Positions 17,078-25,965 are shown, counted from the first letter of the stretch. The stretch: 64,000 nt of DNA from Bacillaceae bacterium JMAK1 (GCA_012970285.1 JIBW01000003.1:434001-498000), one strand, 5' to 3'. The notes: generated by a model from the letters alone, not told the origin. Made by a program: numbers and translations.

Positions 17078-17716
17078 TTATTTTGTCATCTTCGAAATGA
17101 ATGTGTATAAGTGGTCTAGTGCGCGAATATTCTCGTTGCATTCGTGAGCGTCTGAACAGATGTATTGAGAATAGGACGTGTAGTTTCCATCATCGCCACG
17201 TTTTTTGTAAGTTGTGGTGAATTGTCGTGTTGCTGCATGGTGGTTACAAATTGAACAGACCCCGTGCACAGTTCGAATATGTAAACGACCTTCGATTCCC
17301 ACGTGTTTATGATCAACATAGGCAATAATATAGCGTTTTTGCTGCCCTGTGTCGTCCCAGCTAATGTAGGAAGAGAATTTTCGTTCTGACTCTTGGATGG
17401 ACATGCGACCTAACTTTGCTTTTGGAAATAATTGCGTGATTTGTGTGTTGTTAATCGCAGGGAAAGGAATGATCAGCGATGCTATCTGGTCCAAAAACAG
17501 TTGTGCATCACCTTCATCGTTTAGTTGAGCAGTAAGCGTAATTAACTTATTTTGTTCAGTGGATAACATAACAAACTGTTCAGCAATTTGCTCAATCGCA
17601 AGGGATTGGACAGCTTCAAGTACATCGTCATCGTTTAAGGTTGCTTGATTGTAGACAAGCTTATTCACTTGGTATTTCCATTCGTTGTACTGATCGTTGC
17701 GAATGAAGGCTTCCAT
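17078..17716 (-). CDS. FusB/FusC family EF-G-binding protein
   Basis: A 212-residue cytosolic protein. FusB-type proteins bind elongation factor G and free stalled EF-G from ribosomes, which gives fusidic acid tolerance. The zinc-binding treble-clef site is visible as GVCSIC (C-x2-C) and ICSDAHEC (C-x5-C) in the C-terminal domain, together with the preceding family-like FSSYISWDD and YIIAYVDH segments. AAAGGA is 9 bases before ATG 17716 and only 3 before ATG 17722, so the shorter start is chosen. Chromosomal homologues are common in bacilli; whether it gives resistance is not shown. Confidence 0.85.
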   Translation of the reverse strand: MEAFIRNDQYNEWKYQVNKLVYNQATLNDDDVLEAVQSLAIEQIAEQFVMLSTEQNKLITLTAQLNDEGDAQLFLDQIASLIIPFPAINNTQITQLFPKAKLGRMSIQESERKFSSYISWDDTGQQKRYIIAYVDHKHVGIEGRLHIRTVHGVCSICNHHAATRQFTTTYKKRGDDGNYTSYSQYICSDAHECNENIRALDHLYTFISKMTK

Positions 17717-17836
17717 ATACATACGTCCTTTCTAGAACTCGAGGCGAGTATAACGCATTTTTTATGTAGATGTACAACAAATAATCATGCAAATTATTTG
17801 GAATATTTATTATACTAATAAAAAGGAGGCAAGATT

Positions 17837-19240
17837 ATGGAAGAAAAGCAAAAACTAAAAAAAGTATTGAGCAAGACGGATGCCATTGTATTATCATTCG
17901 GTGCAATGATCGGTTGGGGATGGGTTGTCCTTTCTGGTGGCTGGGTTACTGATGCTGGAGTAATCGGAGCGATGCTTGCATTCTTAATCGGTGGAGTGCT
18001 CGTGCTTTGTGTAGGTTTTACATATTCAGAGCTGGCGTCATCCATGCCTAAAGTCGGTGGTGAGCATTCATATGCGCTACGCGGAATTGGTCCTCGGGGT
18101 TCATTTATCGCTTCATGGGCGATTGCGCTCGGGTACGTATCAGTTGTAGCTTTCGAAGCGGTTGCCTTACCTAACGTTGTTGAGTACTTGTTCCCGAACT
18201 ACAAAGTTGGTTACATGTACAGTGTGACAGGATACGATGTGTACTTTACTTGGGTATTAGTCGGTGTTGCAGGTTCATTGTTTATCGCCTGGATCAATTA
18301 TATAGGAATTAAATTTGCTTCATTCGTACAGATGATTCTCACACTAATGATTGTGCTCGTTGGTTTATTGTTAATTTTTGGGGGAGCTGTCAATGGGGAC
18401 ATTGCAAATGCAGATCCATTGTGGGTGACGAGTACGACGGGACTATTGGCGGTTATGATTATGACGCCATTCCTTTTTGTCGGCTTCGATGTAATCCCTC
18501 AAGCAGCTGAAGAGATGAACGTAAAACCTCGTTCGATTGGAAAGCTACTTATTGCATCTTTGATTTGTGCGATTGTGTTTTACTTAGCGGTTATCTATGC
18601 GGTGGGATTCGGTCTAGGTTCAGCAGAACGGGAGCAATCGGTGTTGCCAACTGCAGATGCAATGGTCAACCTGTTTGGCGGTGAGATATTCGGAACCATT
18701 CTCGTTTTAGGTGGGATCGCAGGAATCTTGACGAGCTGGAATGCCTTTATTATTGGGGGAAGTCGAATCATCTTTGCGATGGCGGATACGAAGATGCTGC
18801 CCCAATGGTTTGCAAAAGTTCACCCGAAATACGGTACGCCATCCAATGCTATTTGGTTTATCGGCATACTGTCGGCGGTCAGTCCATTCTTCGGTGCTCC
18901 GATGCTCGGTTGGCTTGTCGATGCAGGCGGTCTGACAATCGTCGTTGCGTATTTAATGGTTGCGGTATCGTTTTTATTCTTACGTAAAAATGAACCTGCG
19001 ATGGTTCGTCCATTTAAAGCGGGTCGTTCTTCGATTTTCGGTTGGCTGGCACTCGTCATGAGTATTTTCTTCGCTGTTCAATATCTACCAGGAATGCCTG
19101 CTGGTCTTGGGTGGCATGAATGGGTCATTTTACTAGGTTGGTGGATAATCGGGGCATACTTTGCAATTACTCGTTACAATCAATACAAAACACTGACGTA
19201 TGAAGATGATATTCATGATTTGGATGAGCGAATTAGTTAA
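17837..19240 (+). CDS. APC-family amino acid permease
   Basis: A 467-residue transporter with 12 predicted membrane segments. The N-terminal GAMIGWGWVVLSGGWV is the unwound substrate-binding TM1 of the amino acid/polyamine/organocation family, followed by YSELASSMPKVGGEH in TM2. The substrate is not evident. AAGGAGGC precedes the ATG. It is monocistronic and ends at a bidirectional terminator. Confidence 0.88.
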   Translation: MEEKQKLKKVLSKTDAIVLSFGAMIGWGWVVLSGGWVTDAGVIGAMLAFLIGGVLVLCVGFTYSELASSMPKVGGEHSYALRGIGPRGSFIASWAIALGYVSVVAFEAVALPNVVEYLFPNYKVGYMYSVTGYDVYFTWVLVGVAGSLFIAWINYIGIKFASFVQMILTLMIVLVGLLLIFGGAVNGDIANADPLWVTSTTGLLAVMIMTPFLFVGFDVIPQAAEEMNVKPRSIGKLLIASLICAIVFYLAVIYAVGFGLGSAEREQSVLPTADAMVNLFGGEIFGTILVLGGIAGILTSWNAFIIGGSRIIFAMADTKMLPQWFAKVHPKYGTPSNAIWFIGILSAVSPFFGAPMLGWLVDAGGLTIVVAYLMVAVSFLFLRKNEPAMVRPFKAGRSSIFGWLALVMSIFFAVQYLPGMPAGLGWHEWVILLGWWIIGAYFAITRYNQYKTLTYEDDIHDLDERIS

Positions 19241-19250
19241 TCGTATTGCA

Positions 19251-19289
19251 AAAAGCATGAGGAATCATTCAATTCCTTATGCTTTTTTT
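19251..19289. terminator. Bidirectional terminator
   Basis: A 14-15-bp stem with one G-T pair (19252-19265 with 19272-19285) and flanking A/T runs, overlapping the 3' end of the convergent small gene. Confidence 0.88.
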
Positions 19290-19489
19290 CGTTGTAAGCG
19301 AGCATTTTTTCTTTTGAAATTGTAAGCAATCCCGACCATCATTGCAAATAGAAGCAGAACGAGTGTAATCATGTTGAAGTTCCCTGATCCTATGAACGTT
19401 AACGTTGAGAAAAAGAGACAGACGAAGATGATGAGCAATAAGGTTATGCCATATACGGCTAATGGGATGCTAAGTAGAATCTTTTTCAT
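19277..19489 (-). CDS. Small two-helix membrane protein
   Basis: A 70-residue protein with two hydrophobic segments (ILLSIPLAVYGITLLLIIFV and MITLVLLLFAMMVGIAY) and a basic tail. GGAGGTGGG is placed correctly for ATG 19489; the longer frame upstream is non-coding. Family not recognised. Confidence 0.65.
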   Translation of the reverse strand: MKKILLSIPLAVYGITLLLIIFVCLFFSTLTFIGSGNFNMITLVLLLFAMMVGIAYNFKRKNARLQRKKA

Positions 19490-19586
19490 CTTCCCACCTC
19501 CTTGAAGAGTAACGTTCATTGTATCATCTGTAATTACATGATTGTCTCTCGTTCTCAAAGTAGTTTGTTCAATGTGTAACAAACTT

Positions 19587-19615
19587 TAGACAAAGGTTAG
19601 AAAATCTGCTATAAT
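19587..19615 (+). promoter_or_regulatory. SigA promoter of the CDF transporter
   Basis: TAGACA (19587-19592), 17-bp spacer, TATAAT (19610-19615). The -10 box overlaps the first base of a 17-bp palindrome. Confidence 0.8.
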
Positions 19616-19631
19616 GATTGATATTCAGTCA
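19615..19631. promoter_or_regulatory. Operator-like palindrome, copy 1
   Basis: TGATTGATATTCAGTCA, one mismatch from the perfect palindrome in copy 2. It covers the end of the -10 box and the expected start of transcription, the position of a repressor operator. Confidence 0.65.
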
Positions 19632-19677
19632 CCTTGGGCGCTGACCGCTTGGGGTGGCTCTATTTATTCATAAAAAA

Positions 19678-19694
19678 TGACTGATATTCAGTCA
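19678..19694. promoter_or_regulatory. Operator-like palindrome, copy 2
   Basis: TGACTGATATTCAGTCA, a perfect inverted repeat located 63 bp downstream of copy 1 and 22 bp before the CDF start codon. The form is typical of TetR-family operators; no such regulator gene is adjacent. Confidence 0.65.
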
Positions 19695-19715
19695 TGAGAA
19701 ATAGAGGTAGAAACA

Positions 19716-20618
19716 ATGAATAGGGATACAACCTCAAAGATTTTACTTCTTTCCGCTTCCACAGCATTTGTGTTTGCGGTCGTAGGAATTATTTGGGGAA
19801 TCGTGAGTGCATCACAAATGATTCTTTTTGATGGCATCTATTCAATTATTAGTTTGTTCATGTCACTCATCGCATTAATTGCATCTCAATATGTACGCAA
19901 AGAAGACACAAAAAGGTTTCCTTTCGGAAAGGCATCGATCGAACCAATGGTCGTCATTATACAAGCAATGGTTATTAGCGTTCTTTGTGTTGCTGCAGTA
20001 TCATCATCGATTATGGCGTTAGCAAGTGGTGGACGTGATGTGGCACTCGGTAGTGCGCTTCTTTATGGAATTTTCTCTCTTGTCGTCTGTTTTGTGATTC
20101 AACAAGTAATGAGAAGAAATCGACACCACTCTGAATTTATAAAGGCCGAATCAGCGCAATGGTTAATGGATACGTTATTAAGTCTAGCTGTCGTTGTTGG
20201 TTTTATTAGTGCAATCTTTTTGCAAAACACAAGTCTAAGTTGGTTCGTTCCTTACATTGACCCCATTATGGTATTACTGGCAGGTCTTTATTTTATGACG
20301 GTTCCTATTTCTCTAATTCGAAGAAATGGTCGAGAACTTCTGCACATGTCCTCTGACGCCAAGACGGATCAACAAGTGAAGAAAGTGGTCACAGAACTTG
20401 AAGCAATGTATGACATTAAAGAAACTCACATCCGTTCTTCAAAGGTGGGCAGAACGTTATATATTGATTTTCACTTCTTACTTGATGATCGCTCGAAAAT
20501 TACGTGTGTAGACGATATTGATCAGTTCCGCGAACAGTTATATGATCGGTTGTCGAATGTAAAGCAATCGAAGTGGATGAATGTCAATTTCACGAAGCAA
20601 AAAAAGTGGGCAGTATAA
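19716..20618 (+). CDS. Cation diffusion facilitator family transporter
   Basis: A 300-residue CDF protein exporting divalent metal (or related) cations by proton exchange. Six membrane segments are visible; LFDGIYSIISL carries the TM2 Asp of the metal site, and TM5 contains ESAQWLMDTL. The RFPFGKASIEP loop after TM2 is characteristic, and the C-terminal about 90 residues form the cytoplasmic metallochaperone-like domain. Metal specificity is not clear. The gene is preceded by two operator-like palindromes, suggesting tight induction. Confidence 0.85.
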   Translation: MNRDTTSKILLLSASTAFVFAVVGIIWGIVSASQMILFDGIYSIISLFMSLIALIASQYVRKEDTKRFPFGKASIEPMVVIIQAMVISVLCVAAVSSSIMALASGGRDVALGSALLYGIFSLVVCFVIQQVMRRNRHHSEFIKAESAQWLMDTLLSLAVVVGFISAIFLQNTSLSWFVPYIDPIMVLLAGLYFMTVPISLIRRNGRELLHMSSDAKTDQQVKKVVTELEAMYDIKETHIRSSKVGRTLYIDFHFLLDDRSKITCVDDIDQFREQLYDRLSNVKQSKWMNVNFTKQKKWAV

Positions 20619-20687
20619 AAAGGTTCACGGAATTGTCCCCTCAATAGGCAAAAGAAATCTAGTAAAGTTAACATGGAGGGGGCGCAT

Positions 20688-21011
20688 ATGAAAAACTTCC
20701 AGCTAAAATGGTTTCGAAGAGTAGGATTGGTCGAAGGACTGTCGCTGATTACGTTATTATTTATTGCGATGCCACTTAAATATATGTTCGGCGTTGACCA
20801 AGCCGTTTCAGTCGTCGGAATGGCGCACGGTGTATTGTTCTTACTCTACATGTCATTTGTATTTCTTGTTACACTTACGGTGCGTTGGTCATTAAAATGG
20901 TTCCTTGGTGCAAGTGTAGTCGCTATTATTCCGTTTGGGAACTTCGTGTTTGATGCCAAATTAAAAAAAGCAGACTTTGCACAACCAGAATCGGTTGTGG
21001 AAAAAGTATAG
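20688..21011 (+). CDS. ydzA: DUF3817 family membrane protein (YdzA-like)
   Basis: A 107-residue integral membrane protein with three hydrophobic segments. The RRVGLVEGLSLITLLFIAMPLKYMFG opening and the MAHGVLFLLY motif are those of DUF3817. GGAGGGGGC precedes ATG 20688; the upstream in-frame ATG at 20673 overlaps the ribosome site. Function unknown. Monocistronic with its own terminator. Confidence 0.8.
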   Translation: MKNFQLKWFRRVGLVEGLSLITLLFIAMPLKYMFGVDQAVSVVGMAHGVLFLLYMSFVFLVTLTVRWSLKWFLGASVVAIIPFGNFVFDAKLKKADFAQPESVVEKV

Positions 21012-21037
21012 AAAAAACAGCCCGAGGGCTGTTTTTT
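21012..21037. terminator. Hairpin terminator
   Basis: A-run, stem AACAGCC/GGCTGTT and T-run; serves both the DUF3817 gene and the convergent ywnA. Confidence 0.88.
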
Positions 21038-21047
21038 GTATTTACAT

Positions 21048-21479
21048 CTATAATTCGACTTCTCTTTTCATGTCGTCGACTACATCTTTAATCATAATCG
21101 TTTTAAGTTCGTCTTCCATCGCTCGTTGAGCACGATTGAAATAATGCTCAACAGATCCTTGAACGTTTTGACCGACGATACAATTTGGGTTTGGATTGTT
21201 ATGAATACTAAAAAGCTCATTATCTTTTACAACTTGTACGGCTTGATAAACATCAAGGAGCGAAATTTCTGGATAGCTTTTAGCGAACTGGATTCCTGCA
21301 ACCCCGGGTTGTACTTTAATAAGGTCGGCTTTTTTTAGCATGCCCATAATCTTGCGGATGACAGCTGCATTTGTATTGACACTTTCCGCAATTGATTCGG
21401 ATGTATTAACCGTATTTTTATTAAGTTCGATGAGAGCCAAAATGTGTATTCCTACTGAGAACCTGCTACTAATCGACAC
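21048..21479 (-). CDS. ywnA: Rrf2-family transcriptional regulator (YwnA-like)
   Basis: A 143-residue winged-helix regulator. The HTH spans about residues 15-60 (NTSESIAESVNTNAAVIRKIMGMLKKADLI). The long helix and HNNPNPNCIVGQ segment match B. subtilis YwnA. It has one Cys in that segment, not the three-Cys cluster of Fe-S IscR types. AGGTGA four bases before GTG 21479 supports that start. Divergent from ywnB, as in B. subtilis, so it probably controls ywnB and itself. Confidence 0.82.
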   Translation of the reverse strand: MSISSRFSVGIHILALIELNKNTVNTSESIAESVNTNAAVIRKIMGMLKKADLIKVQPGVAGIQFAKSYPEISLLDVYQAVQVVKDNELFSIHNNPNPNCIVGQNVQGSVEHYFNRAQRAMEDELKTIMIKDVVDDMKREVEL

Positions 21480-21572
21480 AGAGTCACCTGCTTTCAAGAC
21501 AAATGCTTATCGTAAAGTAGTTCCTATTATAGCGTAGAAAAAGACAAGATGCTTCTTGTTAATAAATACAAG

Positions 21573-21601
21573 TTGACGAACCATCCACTTGTAACTATGA
21601 T
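21573..21601 (+). promoter_or_regulatory. ywnB promoter with flanking inverted sites
   Basis: TTGACG (21573-21578), 17-bp spacer, TATGAT (21596-21601). ACTTGTAA (21587-21594) between the hexamers and its inverse TTACAAGT (21623-21630) downstream could be YwnA half-sites. TGATAATGATTACAA (21614-21628) is two bases from a 7-1-7 Fur box. Confidence 0.6.
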
Positions 21602-21648
21602 GAATACATGTAATGATAATGATTACAAGTTGTGAAGGAGACGATCAA

Positions 21649-22284
21649 ATGAAAGTGGCAGTGATCGGAGCAAGTGGTAAAGCTGGACGTCTAATTATCC
21701 AGGAAGCACTCGAACGTGGTCATGAAAGTACTGCAGTTGTTAGAGATCGTTCTAAAGTAAAAGAAAACGTCACGATCATTGAAAAGGACGTATTCGAACT
21801 AACGACGAGTGACTTGGAACACTTTGATGTTGTCGTTAGCGCATATGGCGCTGCGATGGGCGAAGAAGACAAGTATGTAAAAGTAGGTCGCTCTTTGATT
21901 CAAGCGTTAGCAGGAACCGCAACAAGGTTCATTGTTGTGGGTGGAGCTGGAAGTCTTTACGTAGATGAGTTAAAAACAACGCAGCTCATGGATACAGCAG
22001 AATTTCCAGAATTTGCGTTGGCCACTGCTAAAGGCCAAAGTGAGAATTTGGACATTTTACAAGAGTCATCGAATGTTAAGTGGACGTTTATTAGTCCAGC
22101 AGCATTCTTCGATCCAGAAGGAAAGAGAACAGGTGCCTATGAAAAAGGTGACGACGTTCTCATCGTGAACTCATCAGGCGAGAGCTACATTAGCTATGAA
22201 GATTATGCGATTGCTGTCGTTGATGAAATTGAACAACAGAAGCACGTGAACCAACGTTTTGCAGTCGTTGGGGGAAAAGCGTAA
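21649..22284 (+). CDS. ywnB: NAD(P)-binding oxidoreductase (YwnB-like, atypical SDR)
   Basis: A 211-residue Rossmann-fold protein with an N-terminal GASGKAGRLI dinucleotide loop and AYGAAMG and FIVVGGAGSLYVDE segments, matching the YwnB/NmrA-like atypical short-chain dehydrogenase group. It lacks the classical YxxxK pair, so the reaction is uncertain; flavin or quinone reductase-like roles are known for relatives. AAGGAG before ATG 21649 sets the start; the in-frame ATG at 21613 has none. Likely controlled by divergent ywnA. Confidence 0.8.
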   Translation: MKVAVIGASGKAGRLIIQEALERGHESTAVVRDRSKVKENVTIIEKDVFELTTSDLEHFDVVVSAYGAAMGEEDKYVKVGRSLIQALAGTATRFIVVGGAGSLYVDELKTTQLMDTAEFPEFALATAKGQSENLDILQESSNVKWTFISPAAFFDPEGKRTGAYEKGDDVLIVNSSGESYISYEDYAIAVVDEIEQQKHVNQRFAVVGGKA

Positions 22285-22292
22285 TCATAAGC

Positions 22293-22328
22293 AAGCCCCG
22301 TTCCTAAAATTAGGAACGGGGCTTTTCG
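22293..22328. terminator. Bidirectional terminator
   Basis: A 14-bp perfect stem (22293-22306 with 22311-22324), AAAT loop, then T-run, between convergent ywnB and the UbiD-family gene. Confidence 0.9.
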
Positions 22329-24137
22329 TTAGTTCGTTGTTAACGGGAAGTAGCGATCGATCTTCGCTTTAATGGTTTCGTCTTCAATGAGTGGCGGTGC
22401 ATGATGAGGCTTTAGACGAGCATCAATGATGGCGTTATCACAACCCCAATGTTTGTGCTTTGTAAAACTATTAACCCCGTGAATGTCGTGAGAAGGATTG
22501 CTTCTCGTAAATGTAGCCCATAAGAAGTTTGAGAGCGTTTCACTTACAAATGAACTATCATCAGCAACGACAATCAGTGGACATCCGTCTAGGTCAGCAT
22601 CATTTGTCAGTTGCTTCGTGATACGTTCAATCTGTTGCTCAGCTTCCTTTTCATTTACATAGGCTCCGAGTTCAATGCTCACAACCCCTGGGATTACGAG
22701 TTGTGGATTGTGGATATCTTTGTTTTTTTGCAAGGATTTCGGTATCTCTGTGGATAAGTTGCGCAATTTATCCCCATAGGCGGCAAAGATGACTTTGCTT
22801 CCGCTATTAAGACCTGTGCCTGAATAATCGAGCGTATCAATGGTCGTATTCGTTTGAAAATGCAGATCGCGAGATAAGTCAATTCGTTCGAGTACGTACT
22901 GCATAAATTTTGCTTCGTCGTGCGTACTGATGTCATCATCAGCCGTAATAAACAAATATTTCGCTAAGCTCAGTTGACCAAACCCGAGAATACGGTTAGC
23001 GATTGTTAGTAATTCCATCGGTTTTTTGACTGGTTGGAATGGTGTATAACGTTCACTTCCGATTGCGAAAAGAAGTGGATGAACACCTGCAGCGTCAACC
23101 GCATGGACTTCTTTTACACCAGGCAGTTCTTGCTTTACAGCATCGCCAGTTAATTCATGGATCACGTCACCAAAGCTCGTATCTTCTTGTGGCGGACGAC
23201 CGACGACGGTAAACGGATAGATCGCGTCTTTTCGTGCGTATACTTTGTGCACGTGCATCACTGGAAATTCGTGCGTTAAGCTATAGTAACCAAGGTGGTC
23301 GCCAAACGGACCTTCCGGCTTCGTATCATCAGGATAAATCTCCCCCGTAATCACAAAGTCAGCGTCGTGGCTAATCATAAACCCGTCTTCATAACTATGA
23401 CGGAAACGTCGACCAGACAAGAGACCTGCAAATAGCATTTCACTTAAGCCTTCTGGTAGTGGCATGACCGCAGCTACCGTGTGTGCAGGTGGACCTCCAA
23501 CGAAAATACTTACTTTTAACGGTTCGCCTTTTTTGACCGCTTTGGCTTGATGAACGCCCATTCCACGATGAATCTGATAGTGAAGCCCGACTTCTTTGTT
23601 AGGCACGTACTCATTGCCGTTAAGCTGGACACGATACATGCCGACGTTGGCATTCATAATCCCAGGCTTGTCCGGATCTTCAGAATACACTTGAGGAAGT
23701 GTAATAAATGCTCCGCCATCATCTGGCCAAGATTTAATCATCGGCAAGTCAGATAGTGAAACCTCTTCTAACTTGGAATGTTTCACACTCGGCAACCGCA
23801 TCGGTAATGCTTTAACGGCAGAGACGCCTGTTGTTGCGTTTTTGAATGGATGTTTCAGAGCACTCATCGGATCGTCTCGCATCGCGATTACATCGTTCAC
23901 ACCATCCCACGTTTTTCGGAAAAGAAACTTTGTTCTCTCCACGGAACCGTACAAGTTTGCTACGGCACGGTACTTAGAGCCTTTTACATTTTCAAAGAGG
24001 ATGGCAGGACCATTTTCTTCGTACGCTCTTCGTTGAATGGCCGCCATTTCTAAATCAGGGTCGACTTCTTCTTTTATACGTATTAAATCACCGTTTTTTT
24101 CTAAATCTAGCAATGCTTCTTCAAGGGTATGATACAT
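22329..24137 (-). CDS. UbiD-family decarboxylase, long form
   Basis: A 602-residue member of the prenylated-FMN-dependent (de)carboxylases. The hallmark EGPFGDHLGYY (catalytic Glu plus acidic partner) is present around residue 275. Family members decarboxylate aromatic or alpha,beta-unsaturated acids, for example in ubiquinone/menaquinone synthesis or phenolic acid breakdown. It is about 110 residues longer than E. coli UbiD, with the extra mostly in the C-terminal half. No UbiX-type flavin prenyltransferase is in the window. It stands alone, divergent from the TRAP/acyl-CoA cluster, which could use a carboxylic acid product; this link is inference. Confidence 0.85.
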   Translation of the reverse strand: MYHTLEEALLDLEKNGDLIRIKEEVDPDLEMAAIQRRAYEENGPAILFENVKGSKYRAVANLYGSVERTKFLFRKTWDGVNDVIAMRDDPMSALKHPFKNATTGVSAVKALPMRLPSVKHSKLEEVSLSDLPMIKSWPDDGGAFITLPQVYSEDPDKPGIMNANVGMYRVQLNGNEYVPNKEVGLHYQIHRGMGVHQAKAVKKGEPLKVSIFVGGPPAHTVAAVMPLPEGLSEMLFAGLLSGRRFRHSYEDGFMISHDADFVITGEIYPDDTKPEGPFGDHLGYYSLTHEFPVMHVHKVYARKDAIYPFTVVGRPPQEDTSFGDVIHELTGDAVKQELPGVKEVHAVDAAGVHPLLFAIGSERYTPFQPVKKPMELLTIANRILGFGQLSLAKYLFITADDDISTHDEAKFMQYVLERIDLSRDLHFQTNTTIDTLDYSGTGLNSGSKVIFAAYGDKLRNLSTEIPKSLQKNKDIHNPQLVIPGVVSIELGAYVNEKEAEQQIERITKQLTNDADLDGCPLIVVADDSSFVSETLSNFLWATFTRSNPSHDIHGVNSFTKHKHWGCDNAIIDARLKPHHAPPLIEDETIKAKIDRYFPLTTN

Positions 24138-24252
24138 CGTCTTTTCAGCCTCTCTATGAAGAAATTGAACACTACAATCATATCACGAGTCAGTGGGAGT
24201 GGTCATGACCAACACAAGTTAGGAAAGTAAAACTTTAAATAATTAAAATAAT

Positions 24253-24281
24253 TTGACATTTGAATATACGTTCAGTAATAT
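24253..24281 (+). promoter_or_regulatory. Promoter of the TRAP operon
   Basis: TTGACA (24253-24258), 17 bp, TAATAT (24276-24281); a TATAAT three bases further right is an alternative -10 with longer spacing. An imperfect palindrome TGAATATACGTTCA lies in the spacer. Confidence 0.65.
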
Positions 24282-24298
24282 AATGGAAATATAAAATT

Positions 24299-24312
24299 TG
24301 AAAGCGATTACA
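24299..24312. promoter_or_regulatory. CcpA cre site
   Basis: TGAAAGCGATTACA matches the cre consensus TGWAANCGNTNWCA at every position. It lies just downstream of the TRAP promoter, where CcpA would block transcription in the presence of preferred sugars. Confidence 0.85.
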
Positions 24313-24335
24313 AAACAGAAGAAGGTGGGGATTGT

Positions 24336-25481
24336 TTGCGCTGGTTGTTAGTAAGTATCGTCCTTAGCAGTCTAGTTCTGGCTGGGTGTAACTCGTCGGT
24401 AGCGTCAGAAGAAGAGGAAGGCGAAGAGACGTACCACCTCGTATTGAATTCTTCACAGCACCCTCCGTATTTTGATTGGGAGCCGAAGTATTATGCGGTT
24501 GAGGAGTTTACACAGCTAGTTGAAGAGCGTACGAACAATCAGGTGACGTTTGATATTTATTATAGCAATCAACTGGCAGGGCAAAGGGAGTCCGCAGACG
24601 CGCTTGCGCGTGGAACGTATGACATGCAAGAAGTGAATGGGGCGTTTTGGACGGAGCGTATTCCTGAATTGTACGTTGTCTCGTTAATGTTTTGGAATTA
24701 TGGTGAAGAGCATACGTTGCATATGATGCGTAATACAGAGTTCGGTGAACTATATGAACAATCATTAGAAGACTACGGGATTAAGCTGATGCATTTTTGG
24801 CCAGCGAGTGTGACCGGTTATATGTCTTCAACACCGCTAGCTTCCATGTCTGACATGAACGGACTGATTATGAATCAAACGAGTAATTTGGCAATGGACT
24901 ATCACCAACAGGTAGGTGCTGGGATTGCGACAATGCCGACGGTAGAGCAGTATGAGGGGTTAATGCGAGGGACGCTCGATGCGATCCAATTCCCATTCTA
25001 TTCGTTGGAGACGTATCGTTACGTAGAAGTTGTTGACTATATTTCGTTACCGACGTTAAACCCTGCAATTTCGATGGTAACGATCAATCAAGATTCTTGG
25101 GATGAGCTACCCGAAGACATTCAAGAGATTATGATTGAAGCGTCACAAGAAGTCGAAATGAAAGCTGCCGAAGCATCAAAAGCGATGACGGAGCGAGCGT
25201 TTGAATTTGCGAATGAGAATGATGTTACATGTGTAGGAATGGATCGTGAGGACTTCGAGAATATGCAAAGTGCAGTCAAGACGCATTTGTGGGGGAAGTA
25301 TGCGTCGATTAATGAGCGGACAGAACGAATGGTTGACGTATTAGAAGAGGAAACCGAACGTTGGTTAGAAGCAAATCCAGAATTCAAGCAGTATTTCGAT
25401 CCATACTTAACGGATTATTCTGGAGGTGAAGAAGATGAACGTAATCATTCAAATAATGAAAGCAATAACTATTGTGAATAA
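24336..25481 (+). CDS. TRAP transporter substrate-binding lipoprotein (DctP-like)
   Basis: A 381-residue extracytoplasmic binding protein of the DctP family. The TTG start follows AAGGTGGGG by five bases. The lipobox LVLAGC at residues 13-18 anchors it to the membrane surface. The family-like HFWPASVTGYMSST and MNQTSNLAMDY regions follow; relatives bind carboxylates through a conserved Arg, which cannot be placed confidently here. The C-terminus overlaps the small permease gene by 47 bp. It is the first gene of the catabolic cluster and presumably defines its substrate. Confidence 0.85.
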   Translation: MRWLLVSIVLSSLVLAGCNSSVASEEEEGEETYHLVLNSSQHPPYFDWEPKYYAVEEFTQLVEERTNNQVTFDIYYSNQLAGQRESADALARGTYDMQEVNGAFWTERIPELYVVSLMFWNYGEEHTLHMMRNTEFGELYEQSLEDYGIKLMHFWPASVTGYMSSTPLASMSDMNGLIMNQTSNLAMDYHQQVGAGIATMPTVEQYEGLMRGTLDAIQFPFYSLETYRYVEVVDYISLPTLNPAISMVTINQDSWDELPEDIQEIMIEASQEVEMKAAEASKAMTERAFEFANENDVTCVGMDREDFENMQSAVKTHLWGKYASINERTERMVDVLEEETERWLEANPEFKQYFDPYLTDYSGGEEDERNHSNNESNNYCE

Positions 25482-25965
25482 ATCAATACCGTGGTTCATT
25501 GGTTCTTTAATCGCCATTGTAAGTTTCTTACTTGCTTTAGATGTTGTGTTGAGATACTTCTTTAGTGCGCCAACCGTATGGGCATTTGACTTATCCACAT
25601 GGTCAACGGGTGTTGTCGCATTTTTACTCGGTGGGTACGCACTAGCTAAGGGGCATCACGTCAGAGTGGATATCCTCTTTGAGCGGTTTTCCACACGAGC
25701 AAAAAGTATCGTCGACATCATTGGTGGGATGTTTCTGCTCTTCATTGCGGGTACGTTAGTCGTTGTTGGTTTCTCGTACGTGATTCATTATTTTCAGATT
25801 GGAGCAACCTCATCAGGTGGGATGGAAATGCCTCTTTGGGTTCAATGGTCGATTGTTCCGATTGGTGGACTTTTAATCGGTTTACAAGGAATTGTGAAAT
25901 TGATCAATGACTTCGCGATGATCATGAGAGGCAAGCCTTTGTATGTGACAGAGGAGGAGGAATAA
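25435..25965 (+). CDS. TRAP transporter small permease (DctQ-like)
   Basis: A 176-residue protein with four hydrophobic segments; the second half of TM1 with ALDVVLRYFF and the GGYALAKGHHVRVDILFERF loop are the DctQ signature. GGAGGT seven bases before ATG 25435 fixes the start. It pairs with the large permease, which begins two bases after its stop, so the two are co-translated. Confidence 0.88.
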   Translation: MNVIIQIMKAITIVNKSIPWFIGSLIAIVSFLLALDVVLRYFFSAPTVWAFDLSTWSTGVVAFLLGGYALAKGHHVRVDILFERFSTRAKSIVDIIGGMFLLFIAGTLVVVGFSYVIHYFQIGATSSGGMEMPLWVQWSIVPIGGLLIGLQGIVKLINDFAMIMRGKPLYVTEEEE

